Source of the DNA: a bacterium
GTDB lineage: Bacteria > Ratteibacteria > UBA8468 > B48-G9 > JAFGKM01
Direction: 5' to 3'
DNA length: 8,537 nucleotides
NCBI GenBank assembly: GCA_023230585.1
Contig: JALNXB010000072.1
Span: 1-8,537, forward strand
Numbering within the stretch: position 1 is the first letter of the stretch; each line of letters begins with the position of its first letter. The translations under genes were made by a program, and so were the position numbers. Shown one piece after another: positions 1 through 6,045 of this stretch. The notes below the pieces were generated by a model, which made no database searches, had not been told where the DNA came from, and saw only the letters and a list, made by a program, of their open reading frames with translations.

Positions 1-1
1 A

Positions 2-39
2 AAAAACGAGATTCCGGATCAAGTCCGGAATGACATATA
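2..39. repeat. Dispersed hairpin repeat, copy 1 (TCAAG loop)
   Basis: A perfect 8-bp stem (ATTCCGGA 11-18, TCCGGAAT 24-31) encloses the pentaloop TCAAG. With its flanks, AAAAACGAG on the left and GACATATA on the right, the 38-base block 2-39 is identical to 8322-8359 at the other end of the window. On the minus strand the stem is followed by CTCG and a run of six T, giving a terminator-like shape. Confidence 0.85.
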
Positions 40-143
40 GGGGGAGACTTTTCACTACACTTGAGTAAAACGAAGGTCGGACCTCCGCTAAATACTCCGA
101 AGTACAGCCTTCATCACTCGCAATGACAATCTTTCCTTATTTG

Positions 144-164
144 CCTCTCCCCTTGAGGGAGAGG
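144..164. repeat. Dispersed hairpin, C/T-stem variant (CTTGA loop)
   Basis: The sequence CCTCTCCC (144-151), CTTGA (152-156), GGGAGAGG (157-164) forms a perfect 8-bp stem with a 5-nt loop. The loop is the exact reverse complement of the TCAAG loop in the hairpins at 11-31, 292-312 and 8331-8351, although the stem sequence is unrelated. It is followed by ATGCAAGGTGAGGGGG. I recall very similar pyrimidine/purine-stem repeats between genes in many bacteria, but this was not checked. Confidence 0.75.
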
Positions 165-206
165 ATGCAAGGTGAGGGGGGGGTTGTGTCTTTGCCTTTG
201 TCTTTT

Positions 207-277
207 CCCCCCATTTCCTTTTCTGCCTACGGCGAGATTGCCACGTTACAAAACACTCGCAAAGACGGAATGGGGGG
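207..277. repeat. Bipartite inverted-repeat element, copy 1
   Basis: The left end CCCCCCATTTCC (207-218) pairs, with one extra T, with the right end GGAATGGGGGG (267-277). Just inside the left end is a CTTTTCTGCCTACGGCGA block containing the short palindrome GCCTACGGC. Just inside the right end is ACTCGCAAAGAC. The same left core and the same 14-base right end (GACGGAATGGGGGG, 264-277) recur at 8153-8240, so this is a mobile or amplified non-coding unit. No open frame of note lies inside. Confidence 0.7.
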
Positions 278-281
278 ATGT

Positions 282-312
282 AAAAAACGAGATTTCGGAT
301 CAAGTCCGGAAT
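282..312 (-). terminator. Possible folE-operon terminator made from hairpin repeat copy 2
   Basis: This is the second copy of the TCAAG-loop hairpin, with stem 292-299/305-312. One stem base differs from copy 1 (C to T) and turns a C-G pair into a U-G wobble in RNA, so pairing is kept. On the minus strand it begins about 42 bases after the folE stop and is followed by CTCG and six T. Its position and shape suit an intrinsic terminator, but four bases separate the stem from the T-run, which is not ideal. It may simply be a repeat that happens to sit here. Confidence 0.4.
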
Positions 313-354
313 GTAAAAGCGTGATAATTTTTTACCAACTAAAATAAGTATGTT

Positions 355-921
355 TTAAGATTTTGAAGGGTGGATAAGGTTTATGGCTTCGGTTCGTGTT
401 CTAAAATCTTTTAAAAAGATACCTCTCATTGCAGAGGTAATTATTTTGGTACCTGGTTTCTGAACACCTCTCATTATCATACACATATGTTCTGCTTCAA
501 TAACAACCATTGCTCCTTGCGGGGTAAGTACTTTCATCATAGTATCAGCTATCTGATTGGTAATTCTTTCTTGTAACTGCATTCTTTTTGAAAATGCCTC
601 AACCAACCGAATTATTTTACTTAAACCAACAATTTTTTTGTTGTCAGGCAAATATGCTATATGAGCTTTCCCATAAAAGGGTAATAAATGATGTTCACAC
701 ATAGAGAAGAAAGGTATATCTTTAACTAATACAAGTTCGTTAAAATCTTCCCTAAAAACTTTACCGAGAATTTTTTCAGGAGACTCTTGTAAACCTTTAA
801 AAATTTCACTATACATCTTTGCAACACGTTTTGGTGTTTCTTTAATCCCTTTTCTCTCAGGGTTTTCACCAATTGCCTCAATTATCGTCTTTATTGCCGC
901 CTCTATCTTCTGTTGGTCCAT
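355..921 (-). CDS. folE: GTP cyclohydrolase I (FolE)
   Basis: The enzyme converts GTP to 7,8-dihydroneopterin triphosphate in the cytosol, the first step to folate and other pterins. The 188-residue product carries the family signature throughout. Residues C75-E76-H77-H78 (in SMCEHHLLPF) and C147 (in EHMCMIMRG) correspond to the zinc ligands Cys-His-Cys, and H145 to the catalytic histidine of the E. coli enzyme. The segment VGLSKIIRLVEAFSKRMQLQE is the usual central helix region, matching residues 98-118. Length is a little short of E. coli FolE because the N-terminus is trimmed. The start at 921 is preferred to one nine codons upstream because AAAGGAG sits 6 bases before it. The start and its ribosome binding site lie inside the end of ftsH (44-bp overlap), so it is probably translated by coupling and is the last gene of the operon. 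Confidence 0.96.
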   Translation of the reverse strand: MDQQKIEAAIKTIIEAIGENPERKGIKETPKRVAKMYSEIFKGLQESPEKILGKVFREDFNELVLVKDIPFFSMCEHHLLPFYGKAHIAYLPDNKKIVGLSKIIRLVEAFSKRMQLQERITNQIADTMMKVLTPQGAMVVIEAEHMCMIMRGVQKPGTKIITSAMRGIFLKDFRTRTEAINLIHPSKS

Positions 922-2749
922 TGTTAGCTCCTTTGGGCGATATACCAAGTATTTCGTCTATTTCATCTGAATTAAGAGTCTCTTTTACTAAAAGAGTACT
1001 TGTTAGTAATTCAAGTTTTTCTCTATTATTTTTCAGTATATCTTCTGCTTTATTTTCAGCCTCTTTAAGAATCCTCTTTATTTCTCTATCTATCTCTCTG
1101 GATGTTTCTTCACTATAATTTTTCTGTTGAGAAAAATCTCTTCCGAGGAAAACGGTTTCAGAATGAGAATAACTAACAGGTCCAATATTTTCGCTCATTC
1201 CCCATTCGCAGACCATCTTTCGCGCTATTTCAGTAGCAACCCTAAGGTCATTTTCTGCGCCTGTAAATATTTTCCCAAATATAAGTTTTTCTGCACTTCG
1301 TCCTGACAGTAAAGTAGAGAGAGTATTTTTATAAAATGTGTCACTTTCAATAAACTGGTCTTTGTCTGGGAATACGTGAGTGATTCCAAGTGCTTGACCT
1401 CTTGGGATAATGGTAACCTTATGTACTGGATGCACATCAGGTAAGGATTTTTGGACTAATGTATGCCCTGCCTCGTGGTAAGCAATAATCTTCTTTTCCT
1501 CTTCACTTATAACCAGACTTTTTCTTTCCACGCCCATCATTACTTTGTCTTTAGCTTCCTCAAAATCTTCCATTCCAATAGAATTTTTACCTTTTCTGGC
1601 TGCTAGTAGCGCAGACTCGTTTACCATATTTTCTAAGTTTGCGCCAGACATTCCAGATGTAGTACGAGCAAGAATTTCGGTATCAACAGTTTCATCGAGA
1701 GGTTTGTTTCTTATATGAACCTTAATAATCTCTTCTCTTGCTGTTATATCAGGTAGGGAAACAACAACCGTTCTATCAAATCTGCCAGGCCTAACAAGTG
1801 CTGGGTCAAGCACATCTGGTCTATTGGTAGCTGCCATAACTATTATTCCTGTTTCTGTTTGAAATCCGTCCATCTGAACAAGTAGTTGGTTTAAAGTCTG
1901 TTCCCTTTCATCATGCCCTCCGCCGAGCCCAGCGAATCTTTGTCTACCGACTGCATCAAGTTCATCAATAAATATGATACACGGGCTAAGTTTAAGAGCT
2001 TGTTTGAAAAGGTCTCTTACTCTACTTGCTCCAACGCCTACGAACATTTCAACAAAATCAGATCCACTCATACTTAAAAAAGGTACTTGTGCTTCACCTG
2101 CAACAGCTTTTGCAAGCAAAGTTTTACCAGTACCAGGAGGACCTATAAGAAGTACACCTTTAGGAATTTTACCACCAAGTTTTTGGAACCTTCTTGGGTC
2201 TTTTAAAAACTGTATGATTTCTTGTAATTCTTCCTTTGCTTCCTTACAACCTGCAACATCATCAAAAGTTGTACGATTTTTTGGGTCAGGCATTATAGGT
2301 TTACTTTTAGTAAATGCCATAACTCTACTACCTTCAGATGATACCTGTTTATATATTAAAAACCATATAAGGAAAAATATTAGAAGAATTGGAATAGTGG
2401 AAATAAATATATTCATCCATATATTTGAAGCTGGTTCAACCTTAAAATCTACACCGTACTCATCTAAATATCTGTATAGGGAAGGGTCATTGGGAGCGTA
2501 AGTAGAAAACTTTGTTCCATCTTTAAGTGTCCCGGATATGTTTTTATCTTTTATAGTTAACTTTTTATCAATATTGTTGTTCCTTACTTCTTTTAAAAGT
2601 TGGCTATACATAAGGTCCTTTCTTTTCCCTTCCATTTCAGATATTTTTGCAAGACCTACCAAAAGAATTCCTGCTAAAACCCAGAAAATCAGCCATCTCA
2701 TAGAATTGTTTTTAAAAGAAGGTTTCTTTTTATTTTTCTCATCGCTCAT
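878..2749 (-). CDS. ftsH: ATP-dependent zinc metalloprotease FtsH
   Basis: FtsH is a membrane-anchored AAA+ protease that forms hexamers and degrades membrane and regulatory proteins. All 623 residues fit the family. A transmembrane segment is at about 19-35, an extracytoplasmic loop follows to about 110, and a second membrane helix is at 111-133. The AAA module has Walker A GPPGTGKT (203-210), pore-loop FVG (236-238), Walker B IIFIDE (258-263) and the second region of homology with R320 and R323. The peptidase has HEAGH (425-429) and D501 in GAENDLRVAT as the expected third zinc ligand. The C-terminus has a coiled-coil-like charged stretch (about 550-585) and a short polar tail. The start overlaps the end of the thiD2 gene by 11 bp (ATGAGCGATGA). 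A GGAG lies 11 bases upstream, a long spacing, so coupling from the upstream gene is likely. The end overlaps folE. Confidence 0.98.
   Translation of the reverse strand: MSDEKNKKKPSFKNNSMRWLIFWVLAGILLVGLAKISEMEGKRKDLMYSQLLKEVRNNNIDKKLTIKDKNISGTLKDGTKFSTYAPNDPSLYRYLDEYGVDFKVEPASNIWMNIFISTIPILLIFFLIWFLIYKQVSSEGSRVMAFTKSKPIMPDPKNRTTFDDVAGCKEAKEELQEIIQFLKDPRRFQKLGGKIPKGVLLIGPPGTGKTLLAKAVAGEAQVPFLSMSGSDFVEMFVGVGASRVRDLFKQALKLSPCIIFIDELDAVGRQRFAGLGGGHDEREQTLNQLLVQMDGFQTETGIIVMAATNRPDVLDPALVRPGRFDRTVVVSLPDITAREEIIKVHIRNKPLDETVDTEILARTTSGMSGANLENMVNESALLAARKGKNSIGMEDFEEAKDKVMMGVERKSLVISEEEKKIIAYHEAGHTLVQKSLPDVHPVHKVTIIPRGQALGITHVFPDKDQFIESDTFYKNTLSTLLSGRSAEKLIFGKIFTGAENDLRVATEIARKMVCEWGMSENIGPVSYSHSETVFLGRDFSQQKNYSEETSREIDREIKRILKEAENKAEDILKNNREKLELLTSTLLVKETLNSDEIDEILGISPKGANNGPTEDRGGNKDDN
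927..933 (-). promoter_or_regulatory. folE ribosome binding site inside ftsH
   Basis: On the minus strand AAAGGAG lies 6 bases before the ATG at 921. It fixes the folE start and rules out the further upstream in-frame start. The same bases encode the Pro-Lys-Gly stretch of the FtsH tail (residues 605-607). Confidence 0.7.
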
Positions 2750-3737
2750 TCTGTTTTTTTCTCCATTTTTTAGATGTTAAGGTTATCTTCTTTTGTAACA
2801 GAACTTCTTCTTCTGACGTTAAAGAGATTTTTTCCTTAACATAACTCGACATCTTTTTTTCATCAGATTTCTCTATTACAGTAAAAGGTATATTAACTTT
2901 ATTTAATCTTTCTGTCAATTGAATTTTATATAGATTATTATCAGATTGGCACAAAACAACAAGAAAATCCAACTGTTTCTGAGGGTATAAAATGTTTTTA
3001 TTAATCTTTTCAACTCTAAAACCGACCATCTTATTAGGTAGAAGTTTTTTTGCGTCTTCTACTGGAATATCATTTGATTCCAATATAAGCCCATCAGCTT
3101 GAGATATTTGGCATATATCGGCTCTACTGTTCACAATATAGAGAACAGTAGAAGGGATAAGTTTCCTTAAAGATAAGGCGTTTTTTAAATAGGTTTTAGA
3201 AGAATTACCTGAAAATCTTATTTCAAAAGCGTCTGGTTCAAGTGTTAATAATTTTTTGACCAATGGTGCAGAAATTTTATCAGTATCTTTTATATCATAA
3301 ATTATATAATAGAAACGAGCAGGCAGAGTTTTACGGCAAATTTTTAAAGAAACTTCTTGTTCAATTTTGTAAAGTTCAAATCTAAGGTTATGGAAAACCT
3401 CAGAAGCTTCTGGTACTACTGTTTTGGAATACTCCTCTATTGTTCTCATTGCTTCGCTTACTCTAAGAAAGTTTTTTTCAACAGTTGTTTGTATATCTTC
3501 AAGTTTTCTGATATCAAGTTTTTTCCCTTTATCTCTACTTACATCTCTCATTGTTTTTAGTTCTATAAGACTAAAATATTTTGAAATCTCTTTTGAAAAA
3601 GAGTGTCTTAAAACCTTCAATCTGTTTATACCTGATACATCAAAAGAATAATAAAACCTTAACGCATCCTCAATTACACGGAGCCCTTCTCTCCCTCTGT
3701 TAAAATTGGCATCTATGATTCGTAGGATTTTTTTCAT
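2739..3737 (-). CDS. thiD2: ThiD2-family HMP-P kinase domain fused to a degenerate ThiE-like domain
   Basis: The first ~130 residues are a ThiD2 domain, marked by RIIDANFNRGREGLRVIED (6-24), RDVSRDKG (64-71) and LRVSEAMRTIEEYSKT (91-106). ThiD2 is known as an N-terminal partner of ThiE in some bacteria and phosphorylates hydroxymethylpyrimidine phosphate in thiamin synthesis. Residues ~140-290 keep the ThiE TIM-barrel order: FYYIIYD, FEIR (171-174) where ThiE has Q-F/L-R, and IVNSRADICQISQADGLILE (201-220) where ThiE has a NDR..ADGVHLGQ-type strand. However, the HLGQ, GVSTH, GPIFPT-like and GIGGI-like motifs are not visible. The C-terminal ~45 residues are lysine-rich and unmatched. It is likely an active ThiD2 with a non-catalytic or repurposed barrel. 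No Shine-Dalgarno sequence precedes the ATG. It lies 66 bp after amaP and overlaps ftsH by 11 bp. Confidence 0.85.
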   Translation of the reverse strand: MKKILRIIDANFNRGREGLRVIEDALRFYYSFDVSGINRLKVLRHSFSKEISKYFSLIELKTMRDVSRDKGKKLDIRKLEDIQTTVEKNFLRVSEAMRTIEEYSKTVVPEASEVFHNLRFELYKIEQEVSLKICRKTLPARFYYIIYDIKDTDKISAPLVKKLLTLEPDAFEIRFSGNSSKTYLKNALSLRKLIPSTVLYIVNSRADICQISQADGLILESNDIPVEDAKKLLPNKMVGFRVEKINKNILYPQKQLDFLVVLCQSDNNLYKIQLTERLNKVNIPFTVIEKSDEKKMSSYVKEKISLTSEEEVLLQKKITLTSKKWRKKQNER

Positions 3738-3803
3738 TTTAGTAAGGTAAGTATAGAGTTGATAAGAAAAGAAATATGTTTATAGCAGAAAAATGAGTTT
3801 AAC

Positions 3804-4385
3804 CTATTCTACTTCTTCAGTGTCTGGTATTGGCTCTAAACCAACAGCGTCTTGTTCGTTATCTTGAGCATCTCCACTTTTAATCCTTGAGATAAATATT
3901 TCTATATTCCCAATTCTTTCAATTCCAATAGCGTCTTGGAGATAGTTTTTTGTTACCTCCTGTATATGTGTACAAAGTTCAGGGATATTGAAATGAGAAA
4001 AAATTCTTAGACTTATCTTTGTGTTTAACCCTTTTGAAGAAATAGAAGTTTTTACTTTTAGTGAGTGTATATCCTTAACCTGTTTTGTAAGCATAGTGTT
4101 AATATAATTCTCTATTGCTTTAAGCGAAATTTTTATTTTACCATCAGGGTTATCAAAAGTTATAACTTTTGTTTTGTACAGATGGTCTAACCAATTTATT
4201 ATCCAAACAATACCCACAAGTATTATGCCTGTACCTGTAAGCCCAAAAGAAATCTTTTCTTTCTCGATGTAGGCAGTAGCGTTAAAGAGAAAATCTTGTT
4301 TTGCCCATATTGCAAGAAAGAAAAAAGCAAAAAGACTGCCAGCCAGTATATATATGGTGCTGACAATTCTATTCCATATTTTCAT
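3804..4385 (-). CDS. amaP: AmaP-like Asp23-domain membrane anchor protein
   Basis: The 193-residue protein begins with two hydrophobic segments (about 6-28 and 46-66). A cytoplasmic region opening with ITFDNPDGKIKISLKAIENY (75-94) then leads into an Asp23-like alpha/beta domain up to about 170. This is the architecture of AmaP, which in staphylococci anchors the alkaline-shock protein Asp23 to the membrane. The tail (about 171-193) is acidic and low in complexity (DNEQDAVG, DTEEVE). No Asp23 gene lies beside it here, so its partner would be elsewhere or the protein acts alone. AGGGAG stands 7 bases before the ATG, which supports this start. It is the first gene of the amaP-thiD2-ftsH-folE cluster. 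A role in envelope stress alongside FtsH is inference from position only. Confidence 0.85.
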   Translation of the reverse strand: MKIWNRIVSTIYILAGSLFAFFFLAIWAKQDFLFNATAYIEKEKISFGLTGTGIILVGIVWIINWLDHLYKTKVITFDNPDGKIKISLKAIENYINTMLTKQVKDIHSLKVKTSISSKGLNTKISLRIFSHFNIPELCTHIQEVTKNYLQDAIGIERIGNIEIFISRIKSGDAQDNEQDAVGLEPIPDTEEVE

Positions 4386-4414
4386 TTATTACTCCCTGTT
4401 AAACAAAAGCGTTC

Positions 4415-4428
4415 TGCCAAATTTGGCA
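4415..4428. promoter_or_regulatory. 14-bp perfect palindrome upstream of amaP
   Basis: TGCCAAATTTGGCA is perfectly self-complementary over 14 bases, and its centre is about 36 bases before the amaP ATG. This placing is typical of an operator for a dimeric repressor or activator overlapping a promoter or leader. Whether a protein binds it is unknown. It could also be part of a dispersed repeat. Confidence 0.4.
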
Positions 4429-4480
4429 ATGCTTTAAGTAGTATTTCAGTGCTTTAAATGACGTGGCAACTCCCTCGGGC

Positions 4481-4635
4481 ATACTCGGGATAAACCTTGT
4501 TTTATCCTTACTATTGTTTATTCCCATTCCTTTTCCGCCTTCGGCGACTTGTCCCGAGTATCCAAAGGAAATTGCCATATTTAGAAATCCCTTGAATACT
4601 CGGGGTAAACACTTGTAAAAAAGGGATACTCGAAG
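4481..4635. repeat. Cluster of ATACTCG-type short repeats
   Basis: ATACTCGGGA (4481-4490), its inverse (4552-4561), ATACTCGGGG (4596-4605) and ATACTCGAAG (4626-4635) lie within 155 bases. The first and third extend as near-direct repeats: ATACTCGGGATAAACCTTG at 4481-4499 against ATACTCGGGGTAAACACTTG at 4596-4615. The spacing is irregular, so this is not a CRISPR or iteron array. It looks like fragments of one repeat inserted or rearranged several times. Confidence 0.6.
4525..4563. repeat. Bipartite repeat, half copy
   Basis: Bases 4525-4560 match 8153-8188 at 34 of 36 positions, beginning CATTCCTTTTCCGCC and continuing through CGGCGACTTGTC. The two differences are a T/A within the small CGCC-NNC-GGCG palindrome loop and a C/T in the CCGAGTA segment. 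The right-hand end with the G-run, present at 264-277 and 8227-8240, is missing here. The TCCCGAGTAT at its end (4552-4561) is the inverse of ATACTCGGGA at 4481-4490. Confidence 0.7.
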
Positions 4636-4700
4636 ACGCAAAAACTCCATACTTAGTCTACTTATTCCTCTCTTCTGTCTTTACTGTCAAATATGCTTAC

Positions 4701-5978
4701 TTAATCTACTTGTAGGTCTTTAATGTTGTCAAAAACCTTGTGGAACGCAGATGCAATAAGTTTAGCTGTTTTTTTAGTGTTAGGTGCCCTAAACGGCATT
4801 GTCATTCCAAAATGGGTATCACAATGTTTTTGAGCGACTGGATAGTTCTCAGGATTATAATCTACTGGCAAAGAGTTAGGACAGTTCCAAGGACAACCGT
4901 GTCCGTAGGCATTTTTTGCCTGAAAAACAGTCATCGCTGGAAGTATATAACGTTGCCAAATTCCACATTGAGTACCTTCGGCACGCAAGGCTTTTAAGAT
5001 GGCGTTTCTAATGGCTACATCTCTTCCTTCAAACCCAAGTTTTTTAGCATCAATACGTAAAGTTACATTGTAGTAAGTGTGGTTATATCCTTTTGGGACA
5101 AAAGGTATAATTAAACCTGGAATATCTTTAACACCTTCAATGAAAGTTTCAGCGTTCTCTTTCTGTATTTTTAGGTTTCTGTCCAATTTTGTAAGTTGTG
5201 CTCTACCAAACGCTGCCACAAGTTCGCAACTTCTATACATCCACCCAAGAGCGTAAGCGTGGTAATCTCTACTTTCGTTAGGTTTTCTTGTTTCTCCAAA
5301 AGACCACAACATTTTTGCTTTTTCAAGAATTTGTTCATCGTTAGTAACAAAAACTCCGCCCTCACCACTGGTCAAACTTTTGTTATGGTTGAGACTAAAT
5401 CCAGTACAATCTCCCCACAAACCAACATTCTTATTTTTAATGGATGCACCGTGAGATTGGCAAGCGTCTTCAATGATTTTTAGTTTATGTTTTTTTGCAA
5501 TTTTACGGATAGCCTCCATATCGGCAGCCAAACCGTGGAGGTGGACAACCATAATAGCTTTTGTTTTTGGAGTAATAGCGGCTTCTATTTTGCTTGGGTC
5601 AATATTCATTGTATCATAATCTATATCAACAAAAACAGGTAAAGTATTATGATGTAAAAGACAAGTTACACTTGAGGTCCACGAGTAAGCTGGAACAATT
5701 ACCTGGTCTCCACTTCCACAACCGCAGGCAGCAATACTCATATGTAAAGCCGCTGTTCCGCTGTTGGTAAGTATTGAGTGTTTGTTTCCATTCCATTTAG
5801 CGAAATCTTTTTCAAATTGAGTACAGTTAGGACCGTATGTATAAGATGGCCCCTCTAAAGCCTTAAGGACATATTTTCTGTCTAAATCGGTGATTTTTGG
5901 CCAAGGTTTGATACAATCATCAGAAACCATCTTTTCACCGCCAAGTATTGCCAGTTTGCTCTTCTTTTTTATAGCCAT
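4701..5978 (-). CDS. DegT/DnrJ/EryC1/StrS-family PLP-dependent aminotransferase
   Basis: A fold-type I sugar aminotransferase that transfers an amino group, usually from glutamine or glutamate, to a keto-sugar or keto-cyclitol. Numbering from the M at 5981, the PLP-phosphate region is SGTAALHMSI (74-83), the pyridine-nitrogen acidic residue is D172 in EDACQSHG, and the Schiff-base lysine is K201 in FSLNHNKSLTSGEGG. The length (425-426 residues) and the opening KLAILGGEKMV...PWP resemble the aminocyclitol-type members (scyllo-inosose aminotransferases), but the substrate cannot be set from sequence. A cysteine-rich segment, HGCPWNCPNSLP (361-372), and CGCGSGD (86-92) stand out. Two adjacent ATG codons are possible. 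The second (5978) is chosen because AGGAG lies 5 bases before it rather than 2. It follows the epimerase gene after 67 bp. Confidence 0.92.
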   Translation of the reverse strand: MAIKKKSKLAILGGEKMVSDDCIKPWPKITDLDRKYVLKALEGPSYTYGPNCTQFEKDFAKWNGNKHSILTNSGTAALHMSIAACGCGSGDQVIVPAYSWTSSVTCLLHHNTLPVFVDIDYDTMNIDPSKIEAAITPKTKAIMVVHLHGLAADMEAIRKIAKKHKLKIIEDACQSHGASIKNKNVGLWGDCTGFSLNHNKSLTSGEGGVFVTNDEQILEKAKMLWSFGETRKPNESRDYHAYALGWMYRSCELVAAFGRAQLTKLDRNLKIQKENAETFIEGVKDIPGLIIPFVPKGYNHTYYNVTLRIDAKKLGFEGRDVAIRNAILKALRAEGTQCGIWQRYILPAMTVFQAKNAYGHGCPWNCPNSLPVDYNPENYPVAQKHCDTHFGMTMPFRAPNTKKTAKLIASAFHKVFDNIKDLQVD

Positions 5979-6026
5979 CATTTCTCCTTTTTCCCTTTAT
6001 ATATATTTTATTAGGGATTGTTTGTA

Positions 6027-6035
6027 ATTATAACA
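6027..6035 (-). promoter_or_regulatory. Possible extended -10 promoter before the aminotransferase gene
   Basis: On the minus strand the gap between the two genes contains TGTTATAAT, a perfect match to the extended -10 pattern TGnTATAAT, about 48 bases before the ATG at 5978. No good -35 is visible, which is acceptable for extended -10 promoters. The element sits inside an imperfect inverted repeat (GGTTGTT ... AACAATCC on the minus strand, 6016-6039). An internal promoter would let the aminotransferase be made without the epimerase. Confidence 0.4.
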
Positions 6036-6045
6036 ACCACTTTTT

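Larger units (their letters stand above)
1..354. other. Repeat island downstream of folE
   Basis: This 354-base stretch has no supportable gene. It is built from dispersed repeats: two copies of the TCAAG-loop hairpin (11-31 and 292-312), a hairpin with a C/T-rich stem (144-164), and a 71-bp inverted-repeat element (207-277). Between them, around 60-120, is a region with the motif ATACTCCGAAG (92-102), related to motifs in the island at 4481-4635. Short open frames on both strands consist only of repeat sequence and have no family resemblance. The island starts right after the folE stop, so it lies beyond the 3' end of the operon. Confidence 0.75.
4386..4700. other. Repeat-rich intergenic island before amaP
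   Basis: These 315 bases separate the aminotransferase stop from amaP. They contain a perfect palindrome near amaP (4415-4428), GCTTTAA twice with a 20-bp spacing (4431 and 4451), a half-copy of the bipartite repeat (4525-4563), and several ATACTCG motifs (4481-4490, 4596-4605, 4626-4635, inverted at 4552-4561). An 83-codon minus-strand frame at 4399-4650 runs through these repeats and is not accepted as a gene. The minus strand has a TTGACA at 4687-4692, but no good -10 element follows at the right distance. The amaP promoter should be in this region but I cannot place it firmly. Confidence 0.65.

Noticed and set aside
922..948. Nine extra N-terminal residues on FolE
   Set aside because: The upstream start would place the AAAGGAG ribosome site inside the gene, and the extra residues do not resemble FolE; the start at 921 is better supported.
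1974..2501. 175-codon plus-strand open frame opposite ftsH
   Set aside because: It is antisense to the conserved AAA region of ftsH, its protein shows no domain, and the opposite strand fully explains the sequence.
4481..4635. CRISPR-like or iteron-like repeat cluster
   Set aside because: The repeats are only about 10 bases long, irregularly spaced and in both orientations, with no uniform spacers and no cas or replication gene nearby.
4399..4650. 83-codon minus-strand open frame before amaP
   Set aside because: It runs through dispersed repeats, lacks a ribosome binding site, and resembles no protein family I know. It is treated as non-coding repeat sequence.
4687..4692. TTGACA on the minus strand as the amaP promoter -35
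   Set aside because: No convincing -10 hexamer lies 16-19 bases downstream, and it is some 300 bases from amaP.
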